Shown piece after piece: positions 26,701 to 40,300 of a stretch of 64,000 bases of DNA. The DNA lies in assembly GCF_000002995.4 (NCBI RefSeq), contig NW_025062479.1, positions 1,375,221 through 1,439,220 on the forward strand. Direction: 5' to 3'. A program made the position numbers and the translations under genes. This DNA comes from Brugia malayi (taxonomy: Eukaryota; Nematoda; Chromadorea; Rhabditida; Onchocercidae). The notes below the pieces were generated by a model. It was not told the DNA's origin. It searched no databases and saw nothing but the letters and a program-made list of their open reading frames with translations. Within the stretch, counting starts at the first letter, position 1, and every line of letters begins with the position of its first letter.

Positions 26701-29700
26701 TTCATCTTTTCTTTTTTTTTGGAACAATTTCATAATTTATAGTATGAAAAAAAGAGAAAGAAAAGAACAAAAAAACATTTACAGAAAATAATTTGCTTAT
26801 TTTATAATATCAAATGGGAATTTTTTTAAAATTTGAAATGGAATTTTATAAATTTTTTTTTTCTTTTTTTCATATATTTAACAAATTTCAGATCTCAACA
26901 AGTACTCGATTTATTACAGCAGTACTGTGTACAAATTAGCAGTGCATCTGGAAGAGTGCTTAAACCTAAAGAGAAGCAAAATTTGGTCTTTTATATAAAA
27001 TCAATTAATGTTGTAAAGCCGGACAAATGGGGTACTTGTGAAATAATCGCTTTTCTACAACAACTTCTCACATATAAAGGATATTATAATGAAAAATTAG
27101 AGTGGATTTCTTTGGAAAATATTCAAGTATGTTTCCAAAAAAAGTTGTATTATTGAAAAAGAAAAAAAAAGCAAGAAAAAGTTTGTGCTTTTCTTGAGAT
27201 TTTGTTTTGGACAACTTTAAATAGATTTTTTAATTATTTAAATTAGTTTATTAAATATTTTAAAATAAAAAAAAAAATCTCTTTGTATAGCTAAATGCTT
27301 TTCTAATGATTGTGTATGATCTTACAATGGTTATCCATAGTTATAGAATGAAAACTATGAATTGACAAAATTAAAATCCATGTGATTCATATTAATTTTA
27401 ATACGTCACTTATCAAGTTCAATTGTTAATATTAAAATAGTACTCCTAATTACTGAAATGACAAAAGAATATTTAATTAATCATTAACACTGCAATTTGT
27501 CCACAGACATTGTTTTAAATTAGAACTTGAAATGAAGGCTTATTTAATCGAAGCGTTATTTTCAGTTAGTATTATCGATAACGTTGGCTAATGACGAAAG
27601 TCATTGTCTTCTACCACCACGTTTCATTTCTTTACTTAGAATCTGTACAATTGAATATCCAACAAAGGAAGAGCTTATAACCATCTATTCTTCATATCTA
27701 ACATTTTTGTTAAAAGTAAACTTCATTAAGTATCATTATTTTATCTTGTCTTTCATCTTTTTTTTTTTTTCAATTAATTACATTGCAAGCAAAGGATTGC
27801 AGTTATGATGATTTTTTTTTTTTTTTTTTTTTATGAATTAAATAATAATCGAAAGATAATTGATTTTATATAATTTTATATGAAATTTTTCTCATTAAAA
27901 ATATTTCAGGATTCAGCTGAACCATTAAGGTATCGATTAAATGATTTAGCAAGTATTATGGTGCATTTGTTTAATGACATACGAAATTCATTCAAGTCAA
28001 CCGATAAAACACATTATGTGTTCACGCTAAAAGATTTATCAAATTGGGTATTTTCTCTTACAAGATACGATATTACTGGTATTTTTTCACATTTTGTTTC
28101 ACACTGATAATGTGAATATGATAATATGAGTGCCAGTAAATGAAATGAGGTCTGATTCAAGTAGATTAGAGAGCCGAATAGTTGTTGCTTTGTAGAGAAG
28201 ACGATGTTTGATCAATTTTTATTTTATTGAGATAAAAATTATCGTTGATTGCAATTGCTAAACAATATCAGAAAGTGTGAGGAATTAGTTTTATTCAGAG
28301 AACTTAACCTCAATAAAGATTATAACTCTTATGTAGTAAGCTTTAACTCATAACAGTGATTTATAATCCCGCAAAGGAGGTCAAAAGAGCTAAACGAAGT
28401 GCTATTAACCTTTTCAATTTCTAATATAATTTACAATTAGTAAGGAAGCAACAAACAATAAAAGAGGTCAACTAAATAAAAGGAACTGATAATTGTAAAC
28501 AATCTAATTAGGGACAAATTCCAATGCATTTTCGTTCCTAACAAACAATGCAGATAAGCTTAGCTTGTATGGGAAATGAGTATTAAATTAATGATTTCAA
28601 TGAATAATTTTTAGTCCGATGGGATTTCGTATGATTTTATTTCTTTTTTTTTATTTTGGTATTTAGTGTAATTTTATTATTTATTATAATTCACTTTTTC
28701 TGTTATAATCTGCTTGTTTTTTGCATTTTGTTATATAAATAGTATAAGTTTATTATATATATAGGGGTTATTATTTTATATTAAGTGGAAAAGATTTCAA
28801 CTTCTAGAAATTCTCATATTCTAGCAAGTAGTTGGGTAAAATTTTGTTGTTAAACAAGAATTAACTGTTATTTGGTAATTTAATCATCAGTAACGATTCT
28901 TTTGCATTATCGTTGACAGTAAGTGTCATTATAACTAATAGAATTAGTTTTTCCTATAATTATAAATGCTACAAAAAATATTAGATGACAGTATCGATAT
29001 ATGAAAATTTAACATATCGAAAATTTTAATATATAGATTTTAATAATATATATAGATAATATATATAGATTTTGAAAATTTTAATATATATATAGACAGT
29101 GTCGAAAATTTAATATAGATGAAATATGAAAATTTAACGCTATTAGCCGGTATCATTGTTTTTGGATCTTTCAACTTCTTTATTTTTTGTTTTATCTAAT
29201 TGCTCACTGCATGTGATAATCTTTGTTCTTTTGAAAATGATAAAATAGTGATTACATAATCATGAAAAGTAAACAAATATAAATTATCTTTATATAATCA
29301 GGTACTAATGCTGGTGAAAAATTTTTGTGCTCAATGTTATATGAATGTCGACGAATTTTCAAAGATCGTTTGGTGAATGATGAACATAAACAAAGGTAAA
29401 TACTTTTTTTTTTTTCTTGAGGAAATTCAAAATAATCAGATAATATTACTTCAAATAGTTAGGTAAGTAGTACAATAGGTATTTCTCAGTAAGAAATATT
29501 ATGAAGGTAATCTATATGGGAGAGAATATTTATATGAAAGTTTTGTTGTATCTTTGTCATTTTTGCAAATTATTTGCAGTTTGCATGTTATTAAGGTTAG
29601 AGTAAAGTTTTTATGTTATTGAAGTATAATTAATGTTGAATGAAAAATGTTTGACAATAAATCTATGTTAATTTTATAGATTCGAAGATATTATTAGGAA

Positions 29701-31327
29701 TAATTTATCGTCAGCTACAGTACACAGTGATGAAGGTGAAATTTATCTTTAATTTTTCGAATTCTTGAAATTATTTGAAAATTAGTCTTTGGTTTTGGTA
29801 GTTAGCTTCTTTTTTTTTTTTTTTTTTTTAATTTGAAAGTATAATTTTTTATATTTTTAAAGTAAAATTACTTCTTTATTTGTGCAATAAACTATACAAA
29901 CAATAAACAAATTATACGAAATGCTCAAACATAATTTCTCGATTCGATAATAGAGAGAAGAATTTATCTTTTTAGATAACTTATACGTATCAGCTCGAGG
30001 AGCTCTCGCAATAACCATGTTGAAAGGTACACCATTATCGATGGTACCACGTAAAGAGTACGCTAAACTTTTACAACAAGCAGTTAATCGATACGGTATA
30101 TTTCATATTATCATATATGTTCTCATCTTATCACATTTGTTGAAAATCATTATGCGCTACTGATGACTGATAGCTACAGTACTTTACTGAAATTACAAGT
30201 TATACTAATTATTTAAAACAGCTTGTTAAGTATTACTTATATTTTCAATCCTTAATTGTGTTGATTTTCAGAATTCGAAATTGCAAATTTTAAAATGCCA
30301 ATTTTTGATGAATTTGTCAAATTATGCTCTCAAATTGATCGAGTAATCACAACACCCGATATGTTTCATTTTCATTCTTCAATTTCTTTGCATAACCAAA
30401 GCTTGAATTTAAGCGTTTTTTTTTTTTTTTTTTTTTTTTTTCAGAAAAAAATTTCATATAAATTATAAATTCATTTTTTTTTTGACGATAAGATAGTGCA
30501 TCTAATTGTTAACTGATTTTCTGAATTTTCAGGTGGTTCATTATTGTTAGCTGGAAGAGCTGGCATGGGAAGACGTGAAGCTGCATCGCTTGTTGCAAAT
30601 ATGCATCAAATGCCTGTGTTCTCGCCAAAGTTGACATCATCTTATGGAATCAAACAGTTTAGAAATGATTTGAAAACGGTATGTAATTTCAGTTCATGTG
30701 AAATAAACATACTTTATTCTGTCTCGTCCTATCTTTAATCGATTGATACCTGATTTGAGCGATTATCACATTCATAATCTAAGTTACCTTTAGGAATTTC
30801 AAACATTTTGCAGGTTATCCAGGATGTAGCAATAAATGGAAAACATATTGTTTACATTATTGAAGATTATCAGCTACTGCATGATGCATTTCTGCAATCA
30901 ATAAATTCATTATTATCATCTGGTGATATTCCTGGAATATTTACTACTCAGGAATTTGATAGCTTTTTGGTAAGCTTACGTGAACAAGCTTCGCAAGATG
31001 CATTCCAGGGTGACTTGTATTCTTATTTTGTTATGAGTAAGTTTTCCTGTTTTTCTTTTCTTTCTTATTATTATCCTTTATTTTTGTTTACTTATTTTTT
31101 TTGCTAAATTTTAGATTTTTGAGGGACAACGATGTATTATTATCGACGAAAATTTAGTGAATAAGAAATAAAAATAATTTTATTGATTGTCAACAACATA
31201 TGCAGGTGTAATAACACGTACTTCATCTTGAAATTACTCTTCTAGACGTTAAAACCAATTAGATCAAGTCAAAAAAAAAGTTTCTTGAAGTGATTATTAT
31301 CGTTAATAGGTAGTGTATTTAGGAATC

Positions 31328-31359
<32 letters not shown>

Positions 31360-34300
31360 GTAAAAGCAAACTTGCATATTATTCTTATTTTAAATGTTGA
31401 TGACACTAATTTTTCACTAAAATGCTCATCAAATCCATCGTTATATAAAGAATGTTCAATCATTTGGAATGAAACATGGAATAAAAATGCTTTGTCACAG
31501 GTTATTTATAATTAAAGTTTCTTAAATATATTGGCCAAAATTTTGGGAAAATTTTGAGTGCCATTCATTAATGATTTTTTAATGAATTACGTTTGGTTTA
31601 TCATAAGCAATTAGTTTGGAAAGATATTTTTATCTTATGAATACTTAATTAAACTTATTATTTGATTACCAATAACTGACTACCAGAAAACTTTCTAGGA
31701 ATTTTCTGAAAAAAAAAATCGAAAAATTTAATTGCATTGCTGATTATGAATTATTCCAGTTATCGGAATTAATTTTATCACGGCACAACATCAAAGCAGC
31801 AAATGACATACTAATTGCTTTTGGACAAATTTATCATCAGTGTCCATCGGAAATAGCACCACCAGCAAAATATATTCGATTTATCGAAAACTATGCTTGT
31901 ATTTTGAATAAAAAACGAACTGCTATTGAAACACGATCTAACAGACTAAAAGTTTTGAATTTTTGTATTTTTAAGACTAAACGAAATCAAAATGTAATAA
32001 TATTGGTTTGGAATTATATTTCATTTTTAAATTTTGTACAAAAAGTAAACTAAACAAAATTGCATTTCTTTTCTACACCTACCGTATTACTGTTATTCTT
32101 ATTATTATTTTCCAGGCCGGAATCGGTAAATTAACGGAAGCTCGAGAGTCTGTTTCCAATATGCAAAAAAAAGCTGCTAAAAAAAGTAAATTATTGGCTG
32201 AAAAACAAAGTGACGCAGATATGGCACTGAAAGCAATATCACAAAGCATGACGGTTTATTTAGAATTTGTTTAGAACATTCAGTTCTGCCTGTATAAAAT
32301 AAATAACTCAATTTTGTTTTTTATAATTTTTAAAATCTTATTTTTAATAAAGTTAGTCCAAAAATTTTTAACAAATTTAGTCCAATATTACTTAAGTCTC
32401 CTAAAGTTTTGTTTTGTTTTGTTTTATTTTTCATTTCGGGTGCTTTTACTAAATTTAATATTTTTAAGAATGCAAATTATCAACGATCTGATATGGAGCA
32501 GCTTAAATTGGCTACAGCGAAAGAAAATGAAAGGATTGAGAAACAGAAAAGTTTAATTGATGAACAATTACGTGAGGTATTCATTTTTTTTGCAGAAGAA
32601 AAACTGCTTTATCTTTAGTTTTGACTGAGAAAATTTATTTTGCTCAGCTAAATAAATTAATAACAGGTAATGAAGTATATCAAGAATAGGTTGCGTTTTT
32701 CAGGTAGAACCTATATTACGTGAAGCACGTGAAGCAGTTGGTTCTATTAAATCGGAAAGCTTATCTGAAATCCGAAGTTTACGAGCTCCACCGGAAGCAA
32801 TCCGAGATATTTTACAAGCTGTATTATTATTTATGGGTATTTTTGACACATCCTGGGAAGCTATGAGAAAGTAAATAATTCGTTTTTCTTTATTTTTTAA
32901 ACTAAAATTGCTTAAATTACTTTTTATTGATTGTTTGAGTCGCTTTTAATTGGACATTTCTCAACATTTCTCAAGTTTTGTCAATTAATTCCACCTTAAT
33001 TATAGGTTTTTGGCCAGAAATGGAGTGAAAGATGAAATAATTAATTTTGATGCTCGAAGAATTTCACCTGATGTCAACAAAAGAGTTACCGCTCTTATAA
33101 AAAGCAAGCAATCATCATTTGATCCAAAGGTTGGTTATTGTTGACATTTTAGTAATTTTCTTTTTTTTTTTTTACAATATGATAGGTTAAACAATATGTT
33201 AGTTAAAGTAAGATTTGGCTAATTCATTAAAACTATCCCTAACTTTATAAATTAAGTTTATTATATATTGTAGTTCAAAATTCAAAAAATTTCTCTTATT
33301 CATTTTTTACTTATAGCAATGAGTATATATTAAACAAAAAAGGGAAATTTTTGTTCTTGTATTCTATGAAAATTTTTTGTGGAATTTTTTTTCTTTTCTC
33401 TCTTGTCGTAAAAGGTTTATCTGGTTAATATTTGTATAATTGCAATACATTAGGAAGATTAAAAAACCTTTATTTTTTAATAAACCGAGCAATAAAAAAG
33501 AGAACTCATAATCCTTTTGTTTATTAGAACTGAATTTATATGAGTGAGGATTAGGCGTGTCCAACATAGAAATCATGTATGTGAAGAATTGGAGGTGTTT
33601 ACAAATAAGAGATTAAAATCACATGTGTGAAGAATTTGAAGTGTTACAAAGAGATTAAAATGAAAGCTAATTTCAATTTTATATAAAATTCATAAGTAAT
33701 AAATCTTAAGAAGCCAAATTTATGAAGAGATGATTTTTGAAACCGTAAGATTGTTTACAATTTAAAAAGGAGCGATGATTTATGATATTATGAAATTGGT
33801 TAGAAGTTTTCACGACATCTCTAAACAAATTAAACAAGTTTAAGAAATTATTCATTCTTCTTTATAACGTTAACATTAATAGCAAGATGGATGTGTAAAA
33901 AAATTCCAAAAAAACAAATTAATTATTTAAGCTATTTAAGTTGATAAATTAAATGAAACTTTTATTCATTTTTGGTTTTTTGAAAAATGCTAATGTAAAG
34001 ATTATTTATTTTATTATAAGCTAATTGTGATTGTTGTTTTATTTATTATCATGATTCTGATGAATATTATTCACAGAATGCAAAACGTGCATCAGCAGCA
34101 GCTGCACCATTAGCTGCATGGGTTCGAGCAAATTTAGATTATTCGACAATTTTGGAGCGTGTTACTCCATTGCAAAAAGAGAAAAATGATTTGATTAAGT
34201 AAGTTAGCATTTTTTTTTTTAAAGGTACAATCATTCAGGAAATGCATTTGCATGAAGTATAAATTTGATTAGTGATTTAATGTTATAACTAATAATTTTT

Positions 34301-37300
34301 TTTTTTAAAAAAAATTACTAATAATCCAACAAGAAATACGTGAAAAAAAAAGTGAAACTGTTGATATGTAACGAATTTCTTTGATTTTTGATGATTTTTT
34401 GACTTTTGATAATTTTTAATTTAACAATAAATTGTGGAAAATATTTGGCATTTTTTTTGTTGAAGAGGAATTAGAATGAAATGAATTTGAAAACTTATAA
34501 AATAACTGTAGGAATTTAAATGAAGCCGAGAAGCAAATGGAAAAATTATCGAAAGGTTTAGAAACAGTCGATGAACGAGTTGCTGAATTGAAGCACAATT
34601 TCGAAATGCATATGAAGGAAGCAACACAAATAAAAATTAATTTAGATAAACAGCAAGTAAGCTTGTCTGATTTTTTTTTTTTTTTTTGAAAAGCCATTTA
34701 TAGACAAACAAATGAGATGCAATGAACTAAGAAATAAAACTAATTTAGCAGAAACTATCAATATTTTGGTTTTGGGTTTGGCGGCGAATGTTAAATCATC
34801 ATTATAAGGCGCATTTCACTGAATATTTGCGCTTTTTCATCATTTTTAAATTTGGAATTGCAGGAAACGATTAATGTTGCTGGTACTCTTATAGATCGAC
34901 TTAGTGGCGAATATGAGAGATGGCAAGAGCAAATTGGCAATTTACAAAATGAACTTGATTGTGTAATTCTTTTTCTTGAGTTTTTTTTTTTTTCTTTTAA
35001 AGGTTCACTTTTAAATCTAATTGACATTTTTTTTTTCTTTTCTTTTTTTAAATCTAATTTAACCTAAAAGACTGGTTTTGTATTTTGTGCTCGAAGTTTG
35101 GAAAACAACTTTTGCTTTTCTTTGCAGCTGGAAAAAGGTTCTCTTTTATCTGCTGCTTTTGTAACATTTCTCGGTTCAGAATCAGAGCAAGTTCGAAATG
35201 AAATTTTGAACAAATGGAAGGGACTTCTCAATTTGAACAATTTCAGTACACTTGAATTTTGTGTTATGGAAACCGAGAAGGTATGTTATTTATTGGTGAA
35301 ATTTTAAGTTGCATTTTTCTCGACATAACTCTCATTCAAAAAAAGCAACATTAGTTGTTAATACTTAGTTTATTTAAATGAGATGCAATTTCAATGGAAA
35401 AAAAGAAAAGCGCAAAATGATGATTTAGTATACAAGAATTGTCTCGACATTAATATTTTGTTAGTATTTGCTTCACTATTGTAATTCATTTTATTTTATT
35501 TTCCATGGTTTGTTTTAGTTGAATTGGAGTAATAGAGGACTTCCAACTGATGCACTTTCACAGGAGAATGCTATGATCTTATTTAATACTACGGAAATAC
35601 CACTAATCATCGATCCTAGCGGACGTGCATCCTCATTTCTTATGAAACATTTGAAAGATAAACAAGTGGAAAAAGTAAATGCAAATGATTCTAACTTCCT
35701 TATTCAGGTAGTATACATTTTGTTTATTGACAAATCAAAAATGAAAAAAGAAGTTGAATGTTGGTTAATTGTTAAGGAAATAAAATTGTCTCTTGAAATA
35801 AATTTCTTAATCTGACAAGTGTATTTATTTTCATCTTTATAATATTAGTTTAGGTTGAACTTGCTGTTCGTTTTGGCAAATTGTTGCTTATCGATGATGT
35901 AAATAAAATTGAACCTACTCTCATGAATATTCTTCGAAAAGATTTTTCAAGTCAAGGTTCAGTTTTGTTACAAATTTTTAAACGTATTGAAAAAGACAAA
36001 TGAAGCTTGTTGAAAAAAAATATATGAGATGAAGTTTTTAGAAATCTTCGGATATTTGAAGTGTTAGTAGCTAAGATTTTTTTTTTTTTCTTAGTAAAGT
36101 TTTTTTTTTTTTTTTTTTTACAGCAAAGATCTACTAAGATTACTTACTTCCACAATAAAAATGTGTTTTGAGAAAGTTAGGTGATAGTAGATAATGGAGT
36201 AATACACCTTCGTTTATTAAGCTTCAGGTGGTAAAAATCTAAAATGAAAAAAATTAAAATTAAAATTTTCCACGCAGTCAAGAATAGAATTTTTTCTTTG
36301 TTTTTAGGACCACGACGTATTGTTCAAATTGGTGAAAAAGCTGTTGATTATAATGATAATTTTCGATTGTATATCTGTTCTAAGAATAATTTATTGCAAT
36401 TGGATCAAGCATCTAAGGCAGCTGTTACTTTAATATGTTTCAGTATCACACAAACTGGTCTTGCATCTCAGGTTTATGTTCAACACTTTTTTTTTTTTTG
36501 AAAAAATATCAATTTATTTTTTGTGAAAAAAATAAATTCAAATACTTCATTATCATCTGAAAGTTAGTCATCCTAATGAAATTTGATTCTATTTGTACAA
36601 CTATTCTGTGATTCTTTTATATATGTTAGCTAATTCACTTAGATGCTCGGATTGGCAATACAAATCGAAAAACCGGCTTTGGAAACACGTTTGAATGAAT
36701 TGACTGGTGATGTGGAACAAATGAAAATTAAACTTGATGATATTGAACAATCACTTTTGCAAGTAAATTATTAAAAATTATTGAACAAAATTAGCAAAAA
36801 CAAATTAAAAATTCATATTTAATTAATTTATTTGGTTGCTTTTTCTCTGAATACACATATGGATGCCTATTTTCATGTATAATTTTTGCATTGGAAAAGT
36901 AGCCTTTATCGTAGATCATGACACTGTGAACAGTTAATTATATTTCTAAAATAATATTTATAACATTAATCTGTCATATATAGTTCAAATACCACATTAG
37001 TTTACCTTTAATCATTGCATCATAGCATTTTATTTCGTTTTATTTTGCAAACATATTTTTAAAAAAGAAATTTTTTTTTCTTTGGATTTGACTATTATAT
37101 TTAAGACATTGGCTTCATCCGAAGGAAGTTTATTGGATAATACGGATTTATTGGATTCTTTAAATAAAAGCAAAGAAAATGCAGAAACGATTGCAGCATC
37201 ACTAGCTGAAGCTGATAAATTGCAAAAACAATTTGTTAAAGTTTGTCGCATCTGTTGCATTTCTTTCAAAAATAAGAATTATTCTAATTTCAGTTCTTAA

Positions 37301-40300
37301 TTAATTGAAATATGTAATGTTTATTGGAGTATTATTCTTTTTCTTTCAGGAAAAAGATATATATCGACCGTTAGCAGAAGCTACAAGTAATTTATATTTT
37401 ATTATTCAGGATTTACACAAACAAGATCCTATGTATAACTTCAACCTTAATACTGTAATAAACCTATACAATCGTACATTCAGCAAAATTAAAGTAAGTT
37501 TTTGCTATAGAAAAAATGAACAAAAAAAAAAAAAAATTTATTGGAATTTTTTAAACCAATAAAATGATTAACTGATAAGAATGAATAGTAGATAATATGA
37601 ACTGATTACCAGATGCACTGAAGTAAAATGATTGGACACAATGAACTTATCCAGATGCATAAAACTACAACTGCTTTATCAATTATATCAACTCATATTT
37701 GTTAGACTATAAAACAATGAAATTTTGATTCTGTTTCGTTTGTATTCATTATTATGCATTTCAAAATCTAATAGTAAAAATTTAGTAAATTGAAAACATA
37801 AAAATTCGTAAATTTTACATTGATGTTAAGTTGACATTTTAGGAAAGTACAGTGGGACGAATGGAAAAATTACGACGATTACTGCAACACACAGTCTATG
37901 AATATGTATCACGCGCACTTTTCAAAAAAGATCGTTTAATGTTTTCAATGCGATTTATTCATGGAATACAACCATCTCTTTTTGCGCAAAATGTTAATAT
38001 TTCATTTTAATATGAATTTAATTTTGTTTAAGTGAATTAAACTAATTGATATTGTATTGATAACTCTTTCAAAAATTCATCATCATATCAGTTGTTTAGC
38101 AGTTAATGAGGTCAAACTAAGATTTTTCTTTTTCAGGAATGGGAATTATTTACTGGTTTAATTGTTGATGATACCACCGCTTATTCCGTAGAAGAGATTG
38201 GCTGGATCAGTAGTGAACGAAAAGCAAATGTTGCTAAATTGCAGGTTGATTTAAAGTAACTTTTTTAGAAGTTTAAATTACTATAATGAAGATTATGTCA
38301 AATACATAAATTTATAATTATTAAATGAGTTAAAATTTTTTCTAATAGAACTATGAATTTTGAAATTTTAGAAAATTTTGCAGAAATATTTGCCGACATT
38401 ATTTAACAATCTTCGCTTTACGGATCAAGCATTGTGGAGTGAATTTGCTCGCACGATAAACTGCGAAACAGCATTTCCACCTGCTATCGATGCAGTTTTA
38501 ACAGCATTTCAGAAATTACTTGTTATTCAGGCTATTCGACCAGAGAGACTTTATTCAACTATGATTAGCTTTGTTACTAATATATTAGGTCTGGTATTAA
38601 TCCATTTGTATGCTAATTATCTGGATTTAGCATTGCCAAAATTTTTTAGCTGGAATTTCAGGAATTCCATCAATCAATCCATCACCACTAGATTTGAAGT
38701 CGATCTATAAGTCAGAAAGCAATGAAAATGAGCCGATCATGATATTGATTAGTCCCGGTGCAGATCCTTCACAAGTATTCTTGATATATTCTAAATTTTT
38801 GTCTTAAAAATACAGCGAAAAAAAAGTTGCAATGCTATTAGTTAAATTTCAACCATTTTTGTGGCCGAAAATTGAAATCTATTTCACTGTTGTCTTTGTA
38901 CTATATACAAAAATTTTTACTAAGCTAGTATGTAATCAATCATCGAGCTAAATTTCTGTGATACAATGACTTCAATATTTTTTACGGCTGAACTTTGAAT
39001 TTTAAAGTAAAGTCAAAATAAATTAATATGTTAGAATTTTCTATAATCTTTGTGTAATTTTAGTACTTCATAATGAATTTCAAATTCGAGTAATAGCAGC
39101 TTATTTTTTTTTTTTTGGTAAATGGTAATAAATTTACGCTGAAGAAGTTACTATTGAAGGAACTGGAAGAATTAGCTCGAAAACAAATATCAAGTGCGAA
39201 ATTCTATCAAATTTCGATGGGTCAAGGACAACGACAAGCTGCTCTTGAAGCAATTCGAACATGTGCGACAAATGGTGGTTGGGTATGCTTGAAAAATTTA
39301 CATCTTGCCATCAATGATTTAGCGGCAATCGAAAAGGTATCAAATAAAATTTATAATTTTATAAATTTGTAACAACTGAAAAAATTTTAACCTATTAGCA
39401 TATTATGTTTTTTTTTTTTTCCTTTTTTACTTTCACCAAATTTCAAAAATCAATTTGTTTTTTCATCCTCAAGAAAAACAAGAAAAAAATTAATAAATTG
39501 TTACAATAAGTTAATTTCAGGAATTTTTAGCATCAAAACATGATCCTAATTTTCGTCTATGGTTAACATCTGAATCAAATGAACATTTTTCACCGCAGCT
39601 ACTGCAAACTTCATTGAAAATTGTTTACGAAGCACCACCTGGAATTAAGAATAATATGAAAAGGATTTATGCTCAATGGCAACAATCTGAGCTCAATTTT
39701 AGTGCTTTTTGTTTGCAAAGTTTATTTATGTTAGCTTGGTTACATGCACTTCTACAGGAGCGACAAATGTTCATACCTGAGGTATGGTTTTCCATCGGAA
39801 TTCGTGAAGTTTTGTTAAAATTGTAATAAAAATGAAGAACTTTTTCTCTTTTTTTCTTTTATTCAAAAAAAAAAAAAATTGACTGAAAGAGTGCTTCATC
39901 TGTTAGATAATTAGAAAATATCTGCTTTTTTTCAATTTTGTTAAGCCATTAAATAATGTTTGTAACAGGTGTAATTAAGTTGTAATAGCTAATTTTTTTT
40001 GGCTAAATTTAAACTAAATTTATTGCAATTTTTATCTGCACAGTATCAAAAAATATAGAATGATGAATTATTATTTATTTTCCAAGTTTATAATTAAGAT
40101 TTCTTGCATTAAGAACTGATTGTATGTTAATTACTAGATTCATTAAAGATGAGTGAGAATGAATTTCTATTTAAATTTTATTTCAGTCATATTATGACAG
40201 CAAAACAATAGACAGCATGTTGATCAGCGGTTAACTTCCATAAACGAAATAACGATTTTAGGCTTGGTCGAAATTTTATGAATTTAGTAACAGCGATCTA

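Noticed and set aside
30343..30532. Use of the canonical GT at 30343 as the exon 56 donor
   Set aside because: Joining 30342 to 30533 shifts the frame and meets a stop at once, destroying the conserved AAA4 P-loop region.
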